Source: Punica granatum
Lineage: Eukaryota; Streptophyta; Magnoliopsida; Myrtales; Lythraceae
Assembly: GCF_007655135.1 (NCBI RefSeq)
Contig: NC_045127.1
Span: 10,363,001 to 10,427,000, forward strand
Length of the DNA: 64,000 bases
Reading direction: 5' to 3'
Position 1 is the stretch's first letter; the number at the start of each line of letters is the position of its first letter. A program made the translations under genes and the position numbers. Below, in pieces: positions 45,526 through 57,595 of this stretch. The notes beneath the pieces were generated by a model. That model did no database searches. It was not told the origin of the DNA and saw only the letters and a list, made by a program, of their open reading frames with translations.

Positions 45526-48500
45526 ACTAATCATGGAATTGGATCGAATCGGATTCAATGATTTCTAATGCGAGTGAGTGCTATTGTTTAAATCACATTC
45601 ATTCTAAGATTGTCTGTTGTACATGTTTTTCCTCGTGAGAACTTTCTACTGTGGACTAATGTGTAGATGGAACTCGATCGGCATATTTATATAATTGGAT
45701 TTGCAATATGTTATGGGGTTCCGGTAAATGAAATCTTCGGGCCAAGTAAACAAAGCAGAGCAACTTGTTCCTGTCATTATGTAATTTGTTCCATTCCCCT
45801 GGTAACGTGCTGCTACAACAAGCTATGGGGCTTGCGGATCCAACTGCAAAGGGATTACTTGAATCCCAAGACAACCTACTTTGCTTTCTCGGTACATTAG
45901 GGTGAGCTGAAGGACGCCGAGCATGAAACCCAGGTGTGGCAAAGCTGTTCGTGTGGGGGATGCTTGAGGATGATGCCTCAGGTATGACACGCTGAGCTGC
46001 TATCGATTCAATATATGATTCGGTATGTGAACAACTAGTAATGCCTTTTCTTTATATGATATGGTTAAAGCATTCGTGTTTTATTCGTAGATAAGAGAAC
46101 ATAATTGGATGTCATAACTAGTTATTGCATACCATTACATGAAATTATTGGACGTTTGTGCATATCGAACAATCCTGATTAGGAACTAATCCTCCATACT
46201 TCCCAAGCCCGAGAAAAAAAAATCCTGATTATGAATTGCAATTCATGATTTCGATTTCTTCAGTACGGCTAGAAAAGCAAATGTTGGATCTCTGACACCA
46301 TATAGATGATTCCACCTTGTGATTAATTTTACGGTGATTACCGTATGAATGTAGGATCATTTCTTCTTCGATACAAAGCATTATATAAGCTCGGTACTCC
46401 CTGTGAATAAAATCTCATCTTGGTATGAGTAATCTCATCCTATTCATATGCCTCTCTGTCTGTCTTCCTCTTTCCATCTTCTTCCCAACCGACTTACTTT
46501 GGGTTGAAGGTCAGTCGAATTATGCTTCTCATCGGAGTTGTTCCCAGTATAGATCAAAGCCCGTGCAAAACATGTCCTAGATATGAACTACCAGAATGTC
46601 CAGATGAGGTCCGCTAAATGTCCGGTATTCCTAAAAGCAGTGTTACACATATTTCGCTATTCACATTGTTATTAGACTCGTTGGTTTTGCTTTCGGATGA
46701 GTATGTATAGGAATGTGTATAACGTATATGTATTATGTATCCAGCTTCCTGGATATAGGAGAAATCCTATAGGGCATCTCTTTCTTCTTCGTCGTAATCT
46801 AGGACAATCCAATCCATAGATATCACACGACACGATCATAAGGAGGTGAGGAGTTCGGTCTCCCCTGTGAAGATCAAGTACTATCTGATAAACCAATTCA
46901 TATACTAAAATTCCGGGGACAGTGTGCGATGCATTCCACTGATAAACCAACTGATCGAATGTACATTCTCGAGTTGTTAGCGGTAAAAATGACTCGCCCG
47001 AGCCATCATATTTTAAGTGAATAAACAGGAGTAGGGAATAAATTCCTGATGGGCATGGCTGGTGGGATTTGTTCTTTTTTCTTCCATTGTTAATCCATTT
47101 TTACAGTTTCAAAGCTTTTCTGAGGCTTCAGTACAGCAGATTACGGGCCTGGGTTGATTCTTTTCTGCACTAACTGCTGCAGCTGCTGCCCACCTCAAAT
47201 TGGCTCAGTAGAATTAAATATTCTTACACTCCCACACTTGTCTCTTAATTAATTTGCTCGATCCATTAGGTGAACTCGGTTTCTCAGGCGTGAGCACGAG
47301 TATTCTCAGTTTATTGATTAAGGCTATTTTCGGTAGCTCCTTCTAGCCACAAAGCTCGCTTTCCGTGGGTTCTATATTCTTGTGCAAATAGGTAAAGCTT
47401 GCACGATCTACCCTTGTAGTTCGCCATATGTTTTATACCTCTTGCTCAAACTCGGTCCATTATTTGACTTTGTATCATGAAGCAATTATCGCATATCCAG
47501 TGGCGGATGTCGCATGATTTGACCGTTAACGACGCATTATTTTGAAAGGACCTTACCAATTTGAAATGAGTTTTGGAAAAACAGAGAATAACTAGAAGCA
47601 CACGAATACGGGTATAAATTTATGAAATACATCCATGATATGAACATTTTTCTTGTGAGGTGATTTTTCACATGAGATTTGACTGACTATTCGAATCTGC
47701 TAATTTGGCTTGGGACAACAGAAGAGTACAATTGCAATTTGATGCCTGCTTGAATTGGATTGTGGTGCTCTGCCTCCAATTGTCTTCTCAGTACTAAATG
47801 ACACATTATTCCCCTCTTCCTATGACTTCAATTTGCTTTAGTTATATCGTTGGACTGAAGCTCCTTTCGGAACTAACTAAATAAATAATCTCTTCTTTGT
47901 CGAGTATCCTCGCTCGGTCATTCTCACACGTTGTTTTCTTCCCCTTTGGATGAATCTGCATCGAGTTAAATATATATCAAAACGGCATCACTAGTTCCAA
48001 AAACACCTCGTGTTTACTGAATCCTCTATTGATACAGGACCTCCTCAAACTATTGCGTATATTTTCAACAATGCCAGTCTCATTGCCTAACCTAGTCTCC
48101 GAGGCAGTATCTCTCAATTTCACGAACATGGCCACCCGACGACCTCCATCTCTGACCTAGCTACGGTCACCTCTGGTGTCTCGATATGGAGAGGAGGAGG
48201 GCGTCTTTTTGAGTGAAATAAATTGTTGTGGGGAACAACTTCTTCATTTGGAAAGTTTGGGGGAGAGTTGCAAATGAGTGAAAGTCTGGGGGGTGAAGGT
48301 GATGTTTTCGCATCTGATGACCGGTCAAACAAAGGACTGCTGTCAGGGGATTCAGAGAGCGCGCATTGATTGGTTTATTGACACCAATTACAGCTCTTAT
48401 TTAATATTTATTATTTATGATGAAAAGACCAAATAAATATTTTAAAATTCCGTTAAAGAAAATTAAATAAACAACTCAATAATCTACCAAAAATATATAA

Positions 48501-49491
48501 ATAACTTTTGTTTTTACGGTGAGTTAATATCGGAAAGTTTAACCAATTCCAACTAATTCAATCCAGCCCAGTCCGATAATAAAAAATAGAGCTCTCTCAA
48601 TCATGAATTTATTTCATTTATAAAATTCAAATCTGAAACCGTGTTGTCTGATTGTTGAACGAATCCACATGAATAAATAAATAGTGAATTCCTTTTGTAA
48701 TTATATAAGAAATAAAAAATTCCTTACTTACAAAGACATGCATTTTCTCTTTAAACAATTGAGTTTATCTGTTTCTGATCTCGCAGAGGAACCTTTGTGT
48801 TGTCAGAAAACGACACATGAAGGCACTAAATGATCAAGAATATATCGATAATTTACAAAACCCAAAATTCTCACTCTATTTCTTTATACTTTTTAATTTG
48901 TCCTTTCCCTCTTTAGTTTATCTACTCAACAACATTTATAATTAATTTAGTCAATATTTATTCGATATCGAAAGTCTAATAAATCTCGACTAATTCAATA
49001 TGAACCAAATCAGCTCACCAAGAGGGCAAAAATCTCCCGCTATTGATTTATTTCTTTTGATTATTATGATTTAAACAGATCAAAACTGCCTGAAAATAAA
49101 ACATGCAGTGCACACAGATAAGCAAAGCAAAAAAAAAAAAAATTGATTTCTATTCTTTTTGGTTCCTTCTCTCCTAGTATCAATATCAATGGAGCTGTTA
49201 AGAAGTCAAATATTTAACAGCTTTGAGACCGACTGTCTGTCTTCTTCTTCATGCTGAGAGTATGAATGATCTCTCTCCCATGTCACCCTCTCCATCCTCT
49301 GCTCATGACTCACCTTATTCCCCCCAAAAATGCCTGTTTTTCCCACTCTGATTCGTCTTCCCTGTCTCACTCTCTCCGTCTCTTGATGTACAGAACACAC
49401 GAAAACAACCAGAATTTCCTAATTGACAAGAGCCACAAGAATGCAGAAGAAAAAAGAAGGGAAAAAAAAATATTTGATTCCAAAATTTTCT
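45526..49491. other. Intergenic between F-box and cyclin genes (3' ends converge)
   Basis: The first few hundred bases are the probable 3' untranslated region of the F-box gene. No exon with a recognisable domain was found. A somewhat GC-richer block at about 48120-48350 has a minus-strand frame with no family resemblance. Confidence 0.5.
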
Positions 49492-51329
49492 TTATACTTG
49501 ACAGGAGGAGGATGCGTCTATCTTCCTCCTCTTATTGCTATCATCAGGTGTATTATTATGTGAGGAGTTATAACTGAAGCATGCGGCCTCGAGAACTCCG
49601 ATTGGACTTTGCGGCACGGATGACACTGAACTGGGCACGTTGTTAGCAGATTCACCCATTACTCCCAATTCGCGTAGCGTATCCATGCACTTCCGAACCC
49701 TTAACTGCAATATCCGAAGAAACATATGTTTAACATGGGTGAACCACTGAGAACATTGCTGTTGTTTTGTGGCACAAATCTTGAGTCGTGCCTTTACCTT
49801 ATCGACATGCTGAGCGAGAGCGGAAATGGCTTCTTCTGTGCGTGCCAACCGACCCTCAGCAACAACACATATCGCCACTGCTGCTGCAACTTCAGAGGGC
49901 CTGAACTCCAACAGTTCAATCCCTGCATTGGATTCATTTGATCGTCTGTGAGGATCCCAACAGAGAAACTACGGCATTTGTGGAATGGAAAAAAGGAGAG
50001 GCATTTGAAAGACAACCTCTGAGTGTGCTCAGTATAACTTGGACCGATCTTGATATTAAGGCTTTTGGTGGGGTGTTGTTCCCGCTGATCCTGGAGAGAA
50101 AATTATCTATGAAAGAGAAAGGCGAAACTGCGTGCATTCTCCAACTCAAGGTGCTCAGCACCAAGAGCTCCATCCTCTGAATCGTTTTGGCTTCGAACAC
50201 ATATCTCGACTCTGCCACCTAATAAAAGGAAATGGACATTCACACCCATCAGGAAAACCGTAAAAAGAAAAATCCCGAACCAAACGATTGAAGAGCACAA
50301 AGTGGTGATCCCATAACATCTGCAGGGGTCATACCTGTAAATCCAGTGAGAAGGGGACTTCATGCTCCTCCATTTTTGCAGCCAAAGACAAACATGCCAC
50401 AGCCAGCAGCTGAGTCATCCAAGCTTTGCCCTTCTGAAGATCGGGAACATCACACTCATCATCAATGCGATTGACAATAACAAAAGTAGATAATTAATGC
50501 ATCGATTCCAACTTGGGTAATGAACTTACAGGCAATTCATAGGCAGAAAGGAATCTGTCCAAGTAGTTTACTGATAGATATGTACACAGGGGACCAAAGT
50601 TGTAATGAGAATGAACCTGTTCAATAAAATGAGCATCATTATCCATCAACCGATCGACCAAACAAATGTCAAAAGCCGAAAATGGAAGAAAATCCACCAG
50701 ACAAGTTAAGAACAAGGAACATCATCTTATCTGTTCCTTAAAACAGGCAGAAAGATTGAACCAAACAGAAGCAAAGAGAGAAATAAAGACACTAAATTTA
50801 TCAGTTCACAATGAGTTTCTGCTAAATCTTCATCCATTATCAATGTCAAACGCTTCTCATCAGTGTTAACAAATGGAATAACTGACAACGCAGAACTCCA
50901 TTTTTCCCGGGAAAATGATGAGACAGTCACAAACCACATCAAAAAAGATTCGGAAAATCTAAAGGTTTTGCAAAGACAAACAGAAAAAGAAAAAAAGGAC
51001 CATTTCTGTCCCACCTTGAACATCCAATCAATGGCCTCCGCTCGAGCCCCCAAGTCCAAATCCCCATTCTTCAGCCTCTTCAAGTAATCGCATTTGGGCA
51101 AATGCAGCCCCTCCTTCTCCACCAGCGCCCCCAGGCACTCCTCGCTCTGCACCGGGAACTCCGGCTCGTCGCCAGGCCGGTCCCGGCGGCGGCTGCTGCT
51201 GCCGCCCCGCGAACTCCCGGGTTGCTGCTGCTGCTGCCACGGGGTTCCGTCCCGGCAGTCGGGTTCGTCGAAGACGCTGCTGTTGTCCTCCCCGCAGAGA
51301 AGGAGGCAGTCGAGACTGACCGGTGCCAT
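49492..51329 (-). CDS. D-type cyclin (CYCD2/CYCD4 group)
   Basis: G1 cyclin, 346 aa; partner of CDKA and regulator of the retinoblastoma-related protein. Minus-strand exons in order of translation: 51015-51329, 50530-50616, 50335-50433, 50017-50218, 49798-49922, 49492-49704. All phases agree. LLCGE at residues 10-14 is the LxCxE RB-binding motif. A poly-Gln run (about 33-37) and a Ser/Gly/Arg stretch follow. The cyclin box includes [37 protein letters not shown], then [20 protein letters not shown] and [13 protein letters not shown]; the C-terminal cyclin fold has [18 protein letters not shown] and [13 protein letters not shown]. The C-terminus with [17 protein letters not shown] is typical of CYCD2/CYCD4. 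The last intron (49705-49797) is 93 bp with no stop, so its retention would add 31 residues. Which of CYCD2 or CYCD4 is uncertain. Confidence 0.92.
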
Positions 51330-52162
51330 CCCCCTGGTTGGAAAGACACAGACCCTTCGCCGGTTTATCTTCAGAATGCGCCCCGCAACTAGCCGCAAGA
51401 ACGGATTTTGACGAATCGGAAGGGATTCTGAGTGGAAGAAAAGGGAACCCAACAACCGGAAGAATTCTCGTTCCGATGTCTTCCACTCCCTCTCCCCCGC
51501 TGTCTCACTGTCTTGTCTCTCTCTCACTTACCTCTTGGAGGCTGAAGGCTTATGAAGGAAATGAGAGCATTTTGTTTAGGGCAAAAGGGCAGAGAGAGAA
51601 TCGAGAAAAGAAAATGGGAAATGCAAAAAAACAAAAAAAAAATACAGAGGAAAAAAAATGTAATAAAAATTTGATTATATATCCATCGGAGAGGGACGAG
51701 ACGACGAAAAGGCGCGACCATTGCTAAGGTTGCGACCGTACATAACCGGTGTCCTATACGGTATACGCACCCCTAGGTTTTTTTTTTTTTTTGGTATTTT
51801 CCAGCTTTTTTTTTGGGGGGGGCTAATTAAAGTACTTAACTTGTTTCTGTACGTGTGTATATGTATATATGATAAGCAATACTTTAATTTTAATGCCAAA
51901 TATTGCTAAGGAAAAGACCGGTTGGCATTTTTTAAAAAACAATTTCGGAAGACAAAGAAACAAGGTGTAGCAAAAAGAGGTGGACATCTACGGGGTCCAT
52001 TGAGGAATATTCCACACAAAAATGAGTTGCACTTGCATATGGACATGCCATATAAGAAGGTTGCCTCGTCGAAATTTACTTAGGTTTGGGCTTCTCCGAC
52101 TCGCGACGATTCGTTGTGATGAAATTTGCATGTATGATCGACGGTGCTAATCCGCCGCGCAT
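51330..52162. other. Upstream region of the cyclin gene
   Basis: C/T-rich leader on the cyclin strand near 51480-51530, then poly-A/poly-T tracts (a T-run at about 51779-51792 and a G-run at 51816-51823). No gene is seen. Confidence 0.5.
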
Positions 52163-52790
52163 GCAAGTCTAAGAATTGAACTGTGGAAAAAGGACGTGGC
52201 AGGTCAGTAAATGCGCCCGATTGAATGTTGACCAACTCAATCTCCACGCCTACCACATATTACTATACACGCGCGATGAACGTGAACTACTTATTTTTGT
52301 TAAATGTGTAAGAAAAGAATGGGATCGTTTTGCAATTTGCCATCATTGTTTTGTTTCATTTGGTATAGTCGGGGGTGGATGGACAATGTCCCTCGAGCCT
52401 CGACAATTGAAATGTCGGGATAAATTCTTTGATGATTCTTACCTTATTATGCAGCGTGAGAAAACATCATTTATATTACAACAAACATTGATCGGTCATG
52501 TTTGCAAGTATAAAAATTGACCTGTAAAAAGGATGTGGTAGGTCAATAAATGCGCGCGGTCGAACGTTGACCAACTCAATCCCCGCGCCTACCATATATT
52601 ATTCTGTACGCGTGCGATGAGCGTGAACTACTTATTCCCGTAAAATGCGTTAGGAAAGATTGGAGGCCGTTTTGCAATTTGCCGTCATTGTTTTATTTCA
52701 GTTGGTACATTTGACGATGATCCTTAACTTATCATGTAGCGTGAGAAAATATCAATTATATTATATAACAATCATATGAATCAGTATTAA
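52163..52790. repeat. Diverged tandem duplication, about 341-bp unit
   Basis: Copy 1 (52163-52503) and copy 2 (52504 to about 52790) share GCAAGTMTAARAATTGAMCTG, then GGTCARTAAATGCGC, GTTGACCAACTCAATC, ATGARCGTGAACTACTTATT, TTTTGCAATTTGCC and GTAGCGTGAGAAAA-type blocks in the same order. Copy 2 lacks about 60 bp (the part corresponding to 52368-52427). It is non-coding; the open frame at 52176-52520 spans the junction and is not conserved in copy 2. Confidence 0.8.
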
Positions 52791-52817
52791 TCACTTAAGC
52801 AATTGTCTTAGATATTA

Positions 52818-53455
52818 TCTATTATAATATATAAAGACTAATGAATGAGATGTGAGACTTCCATTTGACAACCTTCACTCATCATTGCATGACCTTTCAA
52901 GAAATGAGATTTTTATTTGGCAACTCTTAACTCATCATTGTGTGACCTTTCTGATTCCGATTAAATGAATTCTCATTACATTTATATTCAAGTATTTCGT
53001 ATATTTGTCTTCATTCTTAGTATGCAATAGTGTATAATAAATAATTATTTTGAAAAGTTAAAAGTTTTATTGATAATTGAAAAGATTTCTCGAGATTTAT
53101 GAGTATGGGTAAGTTCAGTGTACCAAATGTAACCGTGGTTCATTTTCTACGTCATTTTTTTACTAATCACTATAGTTCTCCCATGTTGTAACCTTTATGT
53201 GATATCGCTTGCTTTTCCTATATAGTTCGCTTTTATTCTCACAAGGCTATTATACGTACTTATTTGCCATTGTCTTGATTGTTTAATTCTTTGACTCTCA
53301 TCCATAATATATTTATTGTGTACATTTGATAGAACGTTGTTTAAACGTCACTCTTCTATTCATATTCATTCATATATTATAATATGTGTTATTTATCTAT
53401 TTTTGTGATTAAAAAATGATAAATAGTTATCGCGCAATACGTAAGTATCAACTAG
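52818..53455 (+). mobile_element. Candidate non-autonomous Helitron
   Basis: Starts TCTATTATAATATATAAAGAC and ends ATCAACTAG, with A before and T after, fitting insertion between A and T and the TC...CTRR termini of plant Helitrons. A short tandem repeat of about 57 bp lies near the left end (52850-52955, ending TCATCATTGYRTGACCTTTC). Only a weak GATAA/TTATC stem is seen before the 3' end, so the call is tentative. Confidence 0.42.
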
Positions 53456-54408
53456 TTAATTGTAAATCTTAAGGATTTTTTTTTCTCATCACATCATTGC
53501 AAGATCACTCCATAGTCTAAATAGATATCCTTATGCAATATGAGTTGGTTTAAACTGTTCAATGATCATTCTTCTTAAATAAAGTCTCGAGTTTGAATAT
53601 TATAAATGAAGAAAATTCTTATTACTAAAAAAAAGAATGAAGAAAATTCATAATATGGAGAATTGTATCTCTTAATGGGCCGACGCATCTGAACGAAGTT
53701 ACTCGAACCCGTTAGGTGTATACCAGAAAAATTATAATATCCTTATGCTTAAGTAGTGATTAACCATTGTCATTTCATTTTTTTTTCCCTCTAGTCATAA
53801 AAGAGACCCGAACCTTGAGTCTAGTACAAGAATGAGTAGTAAAGTAAAATAAAAAGACACATAAATCCAACTAGTAAAGATGAAATTCGAAACCATCACC
53901 TTATACCACTACCCTAAAATCCCTTCCTCCTCATCATTTTATTTTTGGGGAACTCTAGTATACATTCCGTTAAGATGCAAATATGTTGCAATTCCACCAT
54001 GTTCCAATTCCGATCCAGAGCATGCTTAAACCGATCCATAGATACACTTGAGCATGTTTAAAGTGATCCATAGAGGATCAATTAGACTGGGTTTAACTTC
54101 ATAATATTATTGACCGACACAAGAAAAAGAAAAAAAAAAACCACAAGTAATCCATGAAGTCAGCATTAACGTATCGATTATTGTGTTTCAATAAACAGTC
54201 GATTTACAGCATGTTCGTCCAATTTAACTCACTAAAATGATGCGTCTTCTATACGGCAAAATCATTATCTATATCCGTCTTGAAAAAGTTTTACATAACT
54301 CACTGAAAAAATACAAAGCAAGTCTCACCGAAAGAAATGCAAAAACAAGTAGTGGTCGCAGGTTATTTTGCTTTTCCAAATTTTCCTAAGCCAGATGTTT
54401 GAAACATT
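53456..54408. other. Intergenic, nothing recognised
   Basis: AT-rich, no coding potential that I recognise. Confidence 0.5.
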
Positions 54409-54763
54409 GTTGTGTTTGATTTGAGAGTTGATGAGAGTTGACTTTTGATTTTAATTAGTTTGTAATGATTGTATTATTGAATTATGAGAAAAAGTATCAA
54501 AAAGTAATAAATAGTCGATAGAAAGTAATAATTATGTTATTGAACTGTGGAAAAAAATAATGAATAGTTAAGAGAAAGTAATGATTGTGTTGTTGAATTG
54601 TGAAAAAAGTAATGAATAGTTGAGAAAATTTAGTATTAAAAATTGAATTGAATGGTTAAAAAATGAATAAAAAGAAAAAAATAATAATTGTATTGTTAAA
54701 TTGAAAATAAGTAGAGTTAAATGGAGTAGAGTTAAAAATTGATTGTAAAACCAAACAAATGCA
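54409..54763. mobile_element. MITE-like element, second copy of the 13620-13960 family
   Basis: The left end TGTGTTTGATTTGAGAGTTG and right end GTAAAACCAAACAAATGCA are imperfect inverted repeats. The interior is a series of diverged units of the GTAATGATTGTGTTGTTGAA and AAAAAGTAATGAATAGTTGA types. It aligns with the reverse complement of 13620-13960. Confidence 0.65.
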
Positions 54764-55330
54764 GTTTGTATATTACTCTTCTCACATTCTCTTATATAAG
54801 ATCATATAGAAGTAACGGAGTCGAAGCTCGTGAGCTTATTGTCCCATATTAGAATGAGTTGTAGCAACAAATTGCGATGAATCATATAACTCATATATAT
54901 GTTTGCCCTTACATTTGGTGCTAGTACAAATGCACTTGAATTGATCGATCATAACCCGTTGTTGGAATTAATTATATTAGAGGTCATCCTCTATAATTCT
55001 ATACTATTACAAAAGTGAGAAGAAAAAATTTAGTTTTAGTTTTATTTTCACATGTAGCCATTCGAGTTAAGATCAATTTTGTAAATCTGTCTCTCTTAAC
55101 TCAATTTTTTTCTCCTAAAATTTATCTCATTCTTCTCTCTTCAACCTCCCTTATTTTTTTTCTCCGCAGGAACTTCCACTACTTCCCTCTTCTCACACAC
55201 ACTCTCCCTTTCTCTCTTATCTTTATTTTACTTCTATATATTTATATTTATTTAGTTTCAGTTTAACATTGAAAAACTTTCCATGAACAAGAGTTTAATT
55301 CAGCTATATTATAACTTCATATAATCTATC

Positions 55331-55363
<33 letters not shown>

Positions 55364-57564
55364 AGTTGAAAAGTGGAATGTATAAGCTCTATTTGAGAAC
55401 TCACAGCACTTGGTTGAACATTGTAAACCCCCAACTCATTGTTGATGGGCATTTTATTCACTTAAAGGGATAGCTTTACTCATAAGAAAAGAAAATTCTT
55501 AAATAACCATTCTTGAAAAGATGAATTTAATTAATTATTTTTATGAAAATAAGGAAGAGTATTTTTATTTATTTTGGGTAAAAGATCACAAATAAGGGCA
55601 TGTTGTTCAACCACTTGCACTAATCCTATGACATTAGTCGTGACTTCAAATACTAAACATAATAAATTAGTTTGGTATTAAAAAACCACATGAGCAAAAA
55701 AGAAGAGACAAACATTATTGTATCTGGTTATAAGTTAAATTACAAATATACGAAATTAATATATTTATATATTTATGATTGGACAAATATCTTCAATCGC
55801 GGCGACGTACATAATTATAATTAACAAATTGCGCAGACTATTATATAGTCACATCAAATTAAAGAAATGGTTTACTTTGTTTTATTTCTTTTCCTATCTC
55901 ATTTATTACTGGTTTCGGATGCAATCAGACCATTATTGATTAGTACAACTTTTTTGATTGTGTGCTTCCTAACATTCAGCGATGTCTGCTTGATGATTTG
56001 ATACCGCGTTTGGATTACTTTTGTGCGATAACAATACTGTTTAATTATATATTATCATATCCTTACCTTCGAGGGGGGGAGGTGGGATGAAAAAAAACCA
56101 TATTTTATTACCCTTAAAAAAAAAAAGGAATCTTTTACTGTGTACTTAAATTTTTAAGTAGAACATGGAGATGACTTCAACCTATTTTTGGCTTTGAGAT
56201 ATAAGAATCAATGTGTATGTACGTAGATGTCCTAAATTGTGATACCGTTTTGCTCATTTATTTGATAATTGCACATATAATACATAAATACACATATATA
56301 TTTGAATATAAATATAAGCTGGGTGATTTTCATTGGTAATAATGATTTTTAACAAATTTAAAGAGCTCGACTCATTCAAATATATGGATGCTTTTTGGTT
56401 ACTCCACATATATATATATATATGTATGTATGTATGTATGCTTTTGCATTTCTCCCGCATTGATTCGCCTCGACTAGGTGCTATATCATTTTAATTAGTT
56501 TCTTCTTCGAGATTATTTATATGATAGAAGCAAGAAGAAGCAAACTTAGCTAGGACCACCCTTCATTCAGCAAAAAAAAAAGAAGAAAAGCTAGGACCAA
56601 CCCCTTAATGGTGTCTAGATAAATCATCACAGTCAACATATTATATGATACATTCAAGTTTTATAACAAAATTGTTAAATATTAATTCAATGGACAACAA
56701 TAATTTCATCCATCGCATCGATATAACCATCACGAACTTGGGATCTAGTATTGCCCCAAGTAATGACTCCGAGTAGTTTGCTCGATCTCCTGAGGGATTT
56801 CAAATATTGTACTCATTGCATTAGTTTTAAGTCGTGGACCGAAACTGACCGCTTGAGTTTCTTTCTAGTTCGGGTCGACGACATGTGAATGCATGCCAGT
56901 GACTCGACCAGTACAATTAATAAGTACAAAAGTTTCTTGCTCAAAGTACTACTAAATGGTCATAAATAATTTAACTATGTCTCATATTTTAGAGTGAACT
57001 CTTATTGATTTGATGTTTCTTTTTAATTGTATGCTGTCAATGTATGAGTGGTTTTTCAAGGACTCCATGTCAAGGAATATCGACCATGCAACATCTCTGT
57101 ATTTAAAGTTGGGGTGAAACGTTGGACCACCTAATATTAAACAACAAAGCTTATCCTGACATTTGAATTTGCACTCGAGATAAAGATCTAGTCAAGGGTT
57201 AAGGTCTAATTTCATCATGGAATTAGCATTGAAACAAGATGTATAAAAGCTTTAGGTTTTTTTTTTTCCTTCTTTTGTTTGACTTAGGATTCTTATTCTT
57301 ATGAACCCTTTAAGCGTGCTCACAAATGGGGAAGCCCTATAAAGAGACTTTAGGACACAAAATTCTAACCCTTTTTTGCTCAGTAGGTTTTTATTCTTTC
57401 ACTGCCTCCTCTTTTCACTCACACTTTCAAAAATTCACCTTTTCTTTTTCTCACTTTCATAAAGGAAAATTCCCCAATTTGTGAAAAAAAAATGAGATGA
57501 CCATTTGCCCCGCCAGTGGCTCTTTTGTCAGTGTTGAACACTGATTTCAACGAATATATCTAAA

Positions 57565-57595
<31 letters not shown>

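Noticed and set aside
48120..48332. Minus-strand frame of 70 codons
   Set aside because: No family resemblance; it may be part of an old repeat, but no borders could be set.
52176..52520. Plus-strand frame of 114 codons
   Set aside because: It crosses the junction of a non-coding tandem duplication and is not kept in the second copy.
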